Shown here: positions 7,444-13,143 of the stretch, in pieces
How positions within the stretch are numbered: the first letter of the stretch is position 1
How the letters are laid out: every line of letters begins with the position of its first letter
Source: JAQBDA01 sp041301185
GTDB taxonomy: Bacteria; Chloroflexota; Anaerolineae; Anaerolineales; UBA4823
Length of the DNA stretch: 13,143 bases
Reading direction: 5' to 3'
Assembly (NCBI GenBank): GCA_041301185.1
Contig: JBFYSV010000326.1
Span: 1-13,143 of the forward strand
Program-made: the position numbers and the translations under genes
Notes under the pieces: generated by a model
Told to the model about the DNA's origin: nothing
Databases searched by the model: none
Seen by the model: the letters and a program-made list of their open reading frames with translations, nothing else

Positions 7444-7561
7444 TGGAACAGGTGACCTTCGACAATAACCGAGAAGGGCTTTCTCCTGTATCATAAGAGC
7501 AGGAAAAAAACATTTCGACCGCATCTCCAGATGCTCATCGCTGTTTCCTCCTTTGGCGAAA

Positions 7562-7606
7562 GCCTCCGCCGGGCAATACCCTCACCGCCCCGGCGGAGGC
7601 GATTTT
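7562..7606. terminator. GC-rich terminator hairpin after the histidine kinase gene
   Basis: A perfect 12-bp stem (GCCTCCGCCGGG at 7562-7573, CCCGGCGGAGGC at 7589-7600) closes a 15-base loop. On the minus strand it lies 17 bases past the kinase stop codon and is followed by TTTCG. On the plus strand it is followed by GATTTT. It can therefore stop transcription from either side; T-tracts are short both ways. Confidence 0.6.
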
Positions 7607-7616
7607 AAGGAAGAAA

Positions 7617-9542
7617 TTACAGCTCTTGCTCTACGATTGGCAAAACAACGGTGAAATTTGAACCCTGACCGGTAACCGACTCGACCCAAATTCGCCCACG
7701 ATGGTTTTCCACGATTGATTTTACGATGGCTAACCCTAAGCCTGCTCCATTGCTGTCTATCGGCACGTTGCTCCCCCGGTAAAACTTATCGAAGATATAC
7801 GGTTGGTCTACGCTCGGAATGCCAATCCCATCGTCCATGATTTGCAGGATCACCTGGTCGTCTTCAACATGCGCCTCTACCTGGACGCTACCCCCCTGGG
7901 GAGTGAATTGTATCGCATTGCTGATCAGGTTCGATAGCATCTGGCGCAGGCGAACCGGATTGCCCAGGACATGCAGCTGGCTTTGGGGTAGTTTTTCCTT
8001 CAGGGCTAGTTCTTTGCTTGAAGCCTGGCTCTGCATACTATCTACAGTGTAGCGGATGAGGGCTGAGAGTGGAACAATTTCTTTCCGGGCATCGAACCCT
8101 GCTTCAATCCGTCCAAGCTCGAGCAAGTCATTGATCAGCGAAGTGATGTTCTGAACACTGGCTTGAATGCGCAGGATGAACTCTTTTTGTTGGGCATTCA
8201 GAGTTCCGGCGCGACCAAGCAACTCGATGTATCCCAGGATAGCAGTGAGCGGAGAGCGCAGATCGTGGGACACGGTGCTGACAAAATCGCTTTTGATGCG
8301 ATCCAATTCCTTGAGGTAAGTGATGTCTTGCATGATGACCGCCCGACCAAGCTCAGGGATGGGGGTGACCTGGGCGCTGAGCACGCGGCCGTCTTCCAAG
8401 CTAATTTCACCCCGGTAAGGGTGTAATTCATCGTCCTGGCTGAGGATTTCGAGTAAATCTGGATGGCGAATAGCCTCCTGGTACAGCTTGCCGCTTAGAT
8501 CGGTTTCGTTCACGTCGAATGACGCACGCGCGGATGAATTCATCATCATCAGCCGCCCATCCTGGTCGATGACGATGACTCCATCCTGGATGTCTCTCAA
8601 CAGTGCTTCATACTTGTTGCGTTCGACCTCAGTATTCGCATATAGCCGGGCATTTTCAACGGCAATTGCGGCGTAATCTGCCAGGGCAGTCACCAGGTCC
8701 AAATGGTAGCTTGAAAATGAATGCCCGCTCCGCCGGTTATCAATCCCCAATACGCCGATGACCCGCCCAGCCACTTGCAGGGGAACATACATCAGGGTGT
8801 GCACCAGATAGGATGTTTTAATTTTCTTGGGTGTAGCCGTGTTGAGCAGGAGGGGTTGCCCGCTGCGCAGCACCTCCCCCGGCAATGTGTCTTTGATCGG
8901 CACTCGAAAGGTATGGACAAAATCTTCCTTGAAATTGCGCGCGGCGCGCATGTATAGCTCACCACTGGTCTCATCCACCAGCAGCAGGCTGCCCTCTTCA
9001 GCTCCGGTGAGCTCAACGGCAAAATCAACCACGGCTGCAAGAACACTATCCAGATCCAAAGAAGAGGTCACTTTGCGCCCGATGCGCTGCAGCGCCTCCA
9101 GTCCTTCCAGGCGTTTTTTAAGGAAACCAGTGGTTTCAGCGCCGGTCTTTTCAAGCCAGCCGGCATAGCGTTTTTGTCGTTCAAGAGCAAGGTTGATGGA
9201 TTGAATTACAAGAGATGCTTCGAACGGAGGGTATATATAATCATAAATCCCTACCCGAATGGCTTGTAGGAGCAAGCTGTCTGAGTATGGGTCGGAAGCC
9301 AGCAAGATTGGCAGGTGGGGATACTGCTCCAACAGGCTGGCAGCCAACTCCACTCCGTTGCCTTCAGGAACTTGATCTCCTAAGATGATCAAATCTGGCA
9401 GCCGCCCTTGGAGCAGCAGGTCTAAAGTATTGCGGTCCCTGATCTGGGTAGTCTGGTAACCCTCTGGTGAAAGGATGGTGTGTTCCAGCAGATTACTGAT
9501 ATGCGAGTCTGACAGGATAAGAAAGATCTGTTCGTGTGACAT
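7617..9542 (-). CDS. Sensor histidine kinase: pseudo-receiver, GAF, PAS, HisKA, HATPase
   Basis: A 641-residue protein without membrane segments, so probably a cytosolic sensor. Domain order: receiver-like fold 1-122, short linker helix, GAF ~155-300, PAS ~310-410, HisKA dimerisation ~415-485 with phospho-acceptor H426 in VSHDLRSPL, and HATPase ~525-637. The ATPase boxes are intact: N542 in the N box, DDGIGIP (570-576), the F box around F584-F587, and GAGLGLAIV (599-607). The receiver-like domain is degenerate: the phospho-acceptor position is Gly55 (IILGDQVP), the conserved Lys is Pro105 (IYPPFEA), and the N-terminal acidic pair is Ser-Asp (11-12). It probably cannot be phosphorylated and may bind a ligand or partner. 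The kinase core should be active. The start has little ribosome binding site and lies 26 bases after the upstream gene's stop, so translational coupling is likely. No receiver substrate is encoded beside it. Confidence 0.93.
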   Translation of the reverse strand: MSHEQIFLILSDSHISNLLEHTILSPEGYQTTQIRDRNTLDLLLQGRLPDLIILGDQVPEGNGVELAASLLEQYPHLPILLASDPYSDSLLLQAIRVGIYDYIYPPFEASLVIQSINLALERQKRYAGWLEKTGAETTGFLKKRLEGLEALQRIGRKVTSSLDLDSVLAAVVDFAVELTGAEEGSLLLVDETSGELYMRAARNFKEDFVHTFRVPIKDTLPGEVLRSGQPLLLNTATPKKIKTSYLVHTLMYVPLQVAGRVIGVLGIDNRRSGHSFSSYHLDLVTALADYAAIAVENARLYANTEVERNKYEALLRDIQDGVIVIDQDGRLMMMNSSARASFDVNETDLSGKLYQEAIRHPDLLEILSQDDELHPYRGEISLEDGRVLSAQVTPIPELGRAVIMQDITYLKELDRIKSDFVSTVSHDLRSPLTAILGYIELLGRAGTLNAQQKEFILRIQASVQNITSLINDLLELGRIEAGFDARKEIVPLSALIRYTVDSMQSQASSKELALKEKLPQSQLHVLGNPVRLRQMLSNLISNAIQFTPQGGSVQVEAHVEDDQVILQIMDDGIGIPSVDQPYIFDKFYRGSNVPIDSNGAGLGLAIVKSIVENHRGRIWVESVTGQGSNFTVVLPIVEQEL

Positions 9543-9568
9543 ATATTGATTAAGGCGATGTCTGTGAC

Positions 9569-10744
9569 TCAGGAATTCTTCTGGGTTGATTGTTCCAGGG
9601 TTTGCAACGCAGCGGCGATATTGTCTTTTGTGGACCTGAGGAGAGCTTTTTGGGTGGCGTTCAGGCGGCTATCTTCGCCGATCAGGAGAGCCTGGATGGT
9701 TTCTGTGGCTTTACGGAGAGGAGATTGCATCTCCAGGTAAGATTTTAGAAGAGCTTCTTCCTTGTCACGCATTTTAGCCCGGGCGGTCTCAGCGGATTGC
9801 TGGTAGGTGCGCGCTCTCTCCTCCAGTGCCTGAAAAAGTCTGGCATTTACCAATGAGATTGAGGCATAGTCTGCGACCGCTTCCAATAGAGCCTGGATGC
9901 CGGGGCCAAAGGGTTTGGGAGTCTTGCGGGCTACAATCAGCAACCCGATCACTTCCTTCCTGACCTTGACGGGTATCACCAGCAAAGATTGGGCCAGTTG
10001 GGATATCTTAAAGCGCTTCAGGGGCTCGCCGTGAATGGACATGGGCTCGCCGGAGAGCGCCACCAGCGAGCTAATCCCGTCATCCCAGGGCTGGTTCATC
10101 CTACCAGCGATCGAGGCGGGCAGCTTGCGCTGCGCACAGAGCAGAAAGGTCTTGCTTTTCTCCTGGCGCAAAAGTAACCAGCCGCTATCTGCCTCCGAGA
10201 TATAGACTGCCCCCTCAACAATCTTATCAAACAAGGTCTGTTGGTCAGTGATCGAAGTGACAGCCTTGCCAATGGAGTAGATCGTAGTCAGCTCGCGCAC
10301 GCGCTGTTGCAGCTCATTGTTGATTTGGTGAAGCTGCTGAGCTAATTGTTCCCGTTCTCGGCTGGCGCGCACCTGCACCAGCACTCTCTCGACTGCAGCA
10401 ACCACCTCGGCTTCTCGGATTGGCGAACTCAGGTAATCAGCAGCCCCAAGCCGGAATGCCTGGATCAGGTCATTTTCTGCGCCTCTCTCGGAGATAACGA
10501 TCACCGGGATATCCAGCCCTTGAGAGGATAAAGCTACTAGAAGGTCTTTTCCGCTCAAGCCAGGCAGGTTCAGGTTAGCGATGATGATGTCGGGAGAATA
10601 GTTGACTGCCTGCTGAATCGCATCGCCCGCAACCCGCACAACCTCAACCCGATAGCCCAATGGGCGCAGCGTTTGCCGGGCGATCAGGTCACTGGTCTTG
10701 GGGTTACTCTCAACAAGCAAAATACGCTCATTGGCAGATGGCAT
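9569..10744 (-). CDS. Pseudo-receiver/GAF protein with degenerate HisKA helices
   Basis: A 391-residue cytosolic protein and first gene of the sensor operon. Residues 1-122 are a receiver-like fold in which the phospho-acceptor Asp is Asn57 (IIIANLNLP), the invariant Lys is Ser107 (YLSSPIRE) and the acidic pair is Glu-Ser. Residues ~122-155 form a coiled coil (REREQLAQQLHQ and onward). Residues ~155-303 are a GAF domain, ending in ADYASISLVNARLF just as the kinase GAF ends in ADYAAIAVENARLY. The C-terminus (~305-390) is helical and keeps the HisKA pattern around LEMQSPLRKA, with Leu337 where the phosphorylated His would be. No ATPase domain follows. It looks like a kinase paralogue that lost catalysis, perhaps acting by pairing with the downstream kinase (inference). 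The ATG lacks a Shine-Dalgarno sequence and a promoter -10 lies only 6 bases upstream, suggesting a leaderless message. Confidence 0.88.
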   Translation of the reverse strand: MPSANERILLVESNPKTSDLIARQTLRPLGYRVEVVRVAGDAIQQAVNYSPDIIIANLNLPGLSGKDLLVALSSQGLDIPVIVISERGAENDLIQAFRLGAADYLSSPIREAEVVAAVERVLVQVRASREREQLAQQLHQINNELQQRVRELTTIYSIGKAVTSITDQQTLFDKIVEGAVYISEADSGWLLLRQEKSKTFLLCAQRKLPASIAGRMNQPWDDGISSLVALSGEPMSIHGEPLKRFKISQLAQSLLVIPVKVRKEVIGLLIVARKTPKPFGPGIQALLEAVADYASISLVNARLFQALEERARTYQQSAETARAKMRDKEEALLKSYLEMQSPLRKATETIQALLIGEDSRLNATQKALLRSTKDNIAAALQTLEQSTQKNS

Positions 10745-10750
10745 GAACTA

Positions 10751-10778
10751 ATCATAGCATGGATTAACCTGATCTGAA
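10751..10778 (-). promoter_or_regulatory. Promoter of the sensor operon, predicting a leaderless mRNA
   Basis: Minus-strand TTCAGA (10778-10773), 16 bases, then an extended -10 TGC-TATGAT (TATGAT at 10756-10751). Only 6 bases separate the -10 from the ATG at 10744, so the usual start distance puts +1 on the A of the start codon. This agrees with the missing ribosome binding site. Confidence 0.5.
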
Positions 10779-10822
10779 CTCACAAAATGAATAAGAGTTG
10801 TGTAAAAACACGTCGTAGACGC

Positions 10823-10852
10823 TTGACTTTGCGCCCCTGACGCGCATACAAT
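10823..10852 (+). promoter_or_regulatory. sigma70-type promoter of the J-domain gene
   Basis: TTGACT (10823-10828), an 18-base spacer, and TACAAT (10847-10852); each hexamer differs from consensus by one base. The transcript would start near 10859 with a ~60-base leader. No CIRCE (HrcA) inverted repeat is visible, so heat-shock control through HrcA is not supported here. Confidence 0.6.
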
Positions 10853-10919
10853 GAATATACCGGTAGAAACGATTTGCATTGATAGTTAACCACCCAATAA
10901 CGGGAAAACGATAAATTAT

Positions 10920-11876
10920 ATGGAATATAAAGATTATTACAAAATCTTAGGCGTAGATCGAACGGCAAAAGAAGAAGATATTAAAAGAGCGTATCGCAAG
11001 CTGGCTCTGCAATATCACCCTGACCATAATCCGAATAATCAGCAGTCGGAAGAGAAATTTAAGGAAATCAATGAGGCTTACCAGGTTTTGGGAGATTCCC
11101 AGAAACGCGCCCGCTACGACCAGCTAGGAGAGTCGTATAACCATTGGCAGCAGCGCGGCGGCTCGTCTGGCGGTTTCAATTGGGAAGATTGGTTCGCCAC
11201 CTCTCCGGGGGGAGGCAATGTGCGGGTTGATGTGGGGAACCTGGATGATCTCTTCGGTTCCAGCGGCGGGTTGGGTGATTTTTCTGAGTTTTTCCGGCGG
11301 ATTTTCGGCGGGATGGGTGGGATGCCCAGTTATGAACCAGGCATGCGCGGCAGATCGAGACCGGCATCTCAGTTCAGGCCCGCGGCTGTGCAGCACGAGG
11401 TTGAGGTCAGCCTGGCAGAAGCATTCCACGGAACCACACGGCGGATTGAAGTGGATGGACGGCGGTTGGAGATAAAGATTCCTCGCGGCGCTCGCACGGG
11501 CACCAAAGTGCGGGTTCCCGATGCAATCGCAACCCCAGATGGTCAGAAGACAGATTTATTCCTGATTATCAAAGTGGCGGATGATTCCGCCTTCCAGCGC
11601 AAGGGTAACGACCTTTATACGGATATCCCGGTGGATTTATTCAATGCTGTGCTTGGCGGGGAGGTCAATGTCCGCACATTGTTGGGAAATGTTGTATTGA
11701 CAATTCCCGCGGGTACACAACCAGGACAAACCATCCGCCTGGCAGGGCAGGGTATGCCCCAAATCAAGAATCCTGAGCAACGCGGCGATCTGTTTGTGCG
11801 AGTCAAAGTGAAGATTCCCCGCAATTTATCCGCAGAGCAGCGTGATCTTTTTGAGAAATTGGCACGGTTGGGTTAA
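10920..11876 (+). CDS. CbpA-type J-domain co-chaperone
   Basis: A 318-residue Hsp40 that should recruit and stimulate DnaK. The J domain spans residues ~4-68, with the required HPD at 33-35. A Gly/Phe-rich region follows to ~145, with the pieces WEDWF, DDLFG and FSEFFRRIFGG. The C-terminal substrate-binding beta domains run from ~155 to the end, with VEVSLAEAFHGTTRRI, IPRGARTGTKVRV and AGTQPGQTIRLAGQGMP. There is no CxxCxGxG zinc-finger repeat, so this is a type II J-protein with CbpA's plan and length (CbpA ~306) rather than canonical DnaJ. Whether it binds curved DNA as CbpA does cannot be told. The ATG has only a weak ribosome binding site. It sits 71 bases upstream of the eRF1-like gene on the same strand, with no terminator between, so the two are probably co-transcribed. 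Confidence 0.94.
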   Translation: MEYKDYYKILGVDRTAKEEDIKRAYRKLALQYHPDHNPNNQQSEEKFKEINEAYQVLGDSQKRARYDQLGESYNHWQQRGGSSGGFNWEDWFATSPGGGNVRVDVGNLDDLFGSSGGLGDFSEFFRRIFGGMGGMPSYEPGMRGRSRPASQFRPAAVQHEVEVSLAEAFHGTTRRIEVDGRRLEIKIPRGARTGTKVRVPDAIATPDGQKTDLFLIIKVADDSAFQRKGNDLYTDIPVDLFNAVLGGEVNVRTLLGNVVLTIPAGTQPGQTIRLAGQGMPQIKNPEQRGDLFVRVKVKIPRNLSAEQRDLFEKLARLG

Positions 11877-11937
11877 TACCATCGTTTGTGCCTGTTAATT
11901 GTACAGTTGACCCTCATCACGACCCATATTTTAGATT

Positions 11938-11942
11938 GGAGG
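11938..11942 (+). promoter_or_regulatory. Ribosome binding site that fixes the eRF1-like gene start
   Basis: GGAGG lies 5 bases before the ATG at 11948. The frame is open to a GTG at 11888, but that codon has no ribosome binding site and the extra 20 residues are not family-like. The ATG is therefore preferred. Confidence 0.7.
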
Positions 11943-11947
11943 ATAGG

Positions 11948-13048
11948 ATGTTAACTGAAAGCGATCTAAAAGAATTGCTGGAATACCACGCAAACTCACC
12001 CGTTCTAAATGTGTACCTTAATACGGAGCCGGTAGAAGGCAGTGCGGATACATATAAGCTTCGCCTGCGTAGCATGCTGAAGGAGATTGACCTTCAAGAG
12101 GATGTTGCGCGCGTGGAGCGCTATTTTGACCATGAATTCGACTGGTCGGGGCGCAGCGTGGCAGTTTTCTCCTGTGCGGCGGAAGATTACTTCCGGGCGT
12201 TTTCCCTGGCGGTTCCTGTGCGCAGCCGGGTAAGGATCAGCGACCGACCGTACGTGAAACCTCTAGCAGATTTATTGGACTCATTTGGGGGTTATGGAGT
12301 AGCTTTGGTTGATAAACAAGGTGCCCGTTTGTTTTATTTCCACCTTGGTGAGCTGCGCGAGAAGGATGGCATCGTCGGAGAAGAGGTGCGCCATACCAAG
12401 CGGGGGGGTGGATCACAAGCCCAAGGACGGCGGGGTGGCGTTGCCGGTAAGACCAATTATGTAGAGGAAGTGGCTGATCGGAATATCAAAGAGGCCGCCG
12501 AGAAAGCCGCCCGATTTTTCTCCGAGAACAACGTCCGCCGGATTTTGATTGGGGGGACAGATGATAATGTGATCCCGTTTCGGGCTCAAATGCCAAAAGC
12601 ATATCAAAGCCTGGTGGTTGGTACGTTCCCAATGAGCATGACAGACGGTCACACGGAGGTGCTGGAGAAAGCCATGCAGGTTGGTATTGAAGCAGAAGAG
12701 CGTAGAAAGCTAAAAGTGGTGGACGCGGTGGTGACTGGGGCTGCCAAAGGACGGGGTGGGGTTGTGCGCCTGGAGGATACCCTGGGCGCTGTCCATGAGG
12801 GTCGTGTCCAGACGTTAGTAATTCGTGAAGGCTTGCGCTCCCCGGGATGGAGATGCCAGGGTTGTGGTTATCTCACCACCAAAGAGCTGGCGGAATGCCC
12901 CTTCTGCCAGGGCGCCTTTACAAAAATCCCCGATGCCGTTGAGCTGGCAGTAAGAAGTGTGATGCAATCTGGGGGTGAAGTGGAAGTGATTCACGATGAC
13001 CAAGGTCTGTACGAGTACGAAAATATTGGGGGCATATTGAGATACTAA
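11948..13048 (+). CDS. eRF1-like (Vms1/baeRF superfamily) putative peptidyl-tRNA hydrolase or rescue factor
   Basis: From the ATG the protein has 366 residues and follows the eRF1 plan. An N-terminal alpha/beta domain (1-~110) begins with LTESDLKELL and a VYLNTEP strand. The central domain (~112-225) starts YGVALVDKQGARLFYF and contains a flexible basic Gly-rich loop, KRGGGSQAQGRR (151-162), followed by KTNYVEEVAD. That order matches the eRF1 arrangement of GRGGQS, a basic stretch, then HNYV, so GGGSQ (153-157) occupies the place of the catalytic GGQ loop. The third domain (~235-366) carries a zinc ribbon, C303/C306 and C317/C320. Known relatives release nascent chains from tRNA on stalled ribosomes (Vms1/ANKZF1), while many bacterial members are uncharacterised. 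The N-terminal stop-codon recognition motifs of true eRF1 were not seen, so a rescue role is likelier than normal termination. It follows the J-protein gene closely and ends at a strong terminator. Confidence 0.8.
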   Translation: MLTESDLKELLEYHANSPVLNVYLNTEPVEGSADTYKLRLRSMLKEIDLQEDVARVERYFDHEFDWSGRSVAVFSCAAEDYFRAFSLAVPVRSRVRISDRPYVKPLADLLDSFGGYGVALVDKQGARLFYFHLGELREKDGIVGEEVRHTKRGGGSQAQGRRGGVAGKTNYVEEVADRNIKEAAEKAARFFSENNVRRILIGGTDDNVIPFRAQMPKAYQSLVVGTFPMSMTDGHTEVLEKAMQVGIEAEERRKLKVVDAVVTGAAKGRGGVVRLEDTLGAVHEGRVQTLVIREGLRSPGWRCQGCGYLTTKELAECPFCQGAFTKIPDAVELAVRSVMQSGGEVEVIHDDQGLYEYENIGGILRY

Positions 13049-13091
13049 GACTGTTTCAGCGCGGTAAGCTGATTCTCACCCACAACAAACG

Positions 13092-13126
13092 AAAATGCCG
13101 GCAATGTCTCCACTGCCGGCATTTTT
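13092..13126 (+). terminator. Intrinsic terminator of the J-protein/eRF1-like unit
   Basis: A 12-bp perfect stem (AAAATGCCGGCA at 13092-13103 with TGCCGGCATTTT at 13114-13125) closes a 10-base loop and ends in TTTTTAGTTT. It lies 43 bases after the stop codon and has the full form of a Rho-independent terminator. Confidence 0.88.
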
Positions 13127-13143
13127 AGTTTATATGCTGATGA

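Noticed and set aside
10785..10919. Possible CIRCE heat-shock element upstream of the J-domain gene
   Set aside because: No TTAGCACTC-N9-GAGTGCTAA-like repeat is present. The small GTGT-AAAA-ACAC dyad near 10800 has the wrong spacing for either HrcA or CRP.
11888..11947. GTG start 20 codons upstream for the eRF1-like gene
   Set aside because: No ribosome binding site at the GTG, while GGAGG precedes the ATG at 11948 and the family-like sequence begins there.
1..13143. Mobile elements, CRISPR arrays, attachment sites, tRNA or rRNA genes
   Set aside because: No transposase or integrase motifs, no regularly spaced direct repeats, no flanking duplications, and no tRNA-like or rRNA-like sequence was seen on either strand.

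Overview
The window reads as a chromosomal stretch from a member of the Chloroflexota, most likely an Anaerolineae-type bacterium. The strongest hints are a lipoprotein with an NBR1-like Ig domain behind a Thr/Pro/Gln-rich linker, a LysM-associated C-terminal module typical of that group, and a GAF/PAS histidine kinase with a receiver-like N-terminus. This taxonomic reading is an inference from gene content. No rRNA, tRNA, IS element, phage gene or CRISPR array was seen.

Layout, left to right. 1-1463 (minus): a lipoprotein gene running off the left edge, with a hairpin around its ribosome binding site. 1464-1762: no recognisable gene. 1763-2125 (plus): the 3' end of a LysM-type gene that has lost its 5' part. 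2157-2189: a perfect hairpin between convergent genes. 2207-2836 (minus): a NarL/LuxR response regulator. 2906-4210 (minus): NADP-type isocitrate dehydrogenase (icd). 4211-4450: a divergent promoter region with a CRP/FNR-like palindrome. 4451-7327 (plus): a P2A-type (Ca2+-ATPase-like) cation pump. 7328-7616: a convergent gap dense in hairpins and palindromes, including a second CRP/FNR-like box. 7617-9542 and 9569-10744 (minus, one operon transcribed from the right): a hybrid-like histidine kinase preceded by a companion protein, both with degenerate receiver domains. 10745-10919: a divergent promoter region. 10920-11876 (plus): a CbpA-type J-domain co-chaperone. 11948-13048 (plus): an eRF1-like (Vms1/baeRF superfamily) protein with a GGQ-like loop and zinc ribbon, closed by a clear intrinsic terminator at 13092-13125.

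How the parts may work together. The right third looks like a protein quality-control pair: a J-domain chaperone followed closely by an eRF1/Vms1-like putative peptidyl-tRNA hydrolase or ribosome-rescue factor. The two-gene sensor operon next to it contains one complete kinase and one protein that looks like a kinase stripped of catalysis: no phospho-acceptor Asp, Leu in place of the HisKA His, and no ATPase domain. That suggests a non-catalytic partner or regulator. The response regulator at the left is separate from this operon, and no partner can be assigned from sequence. The rest (icd, cation pump) is ordinary metabolism and transport, with possible shared control through the palindrome between them.
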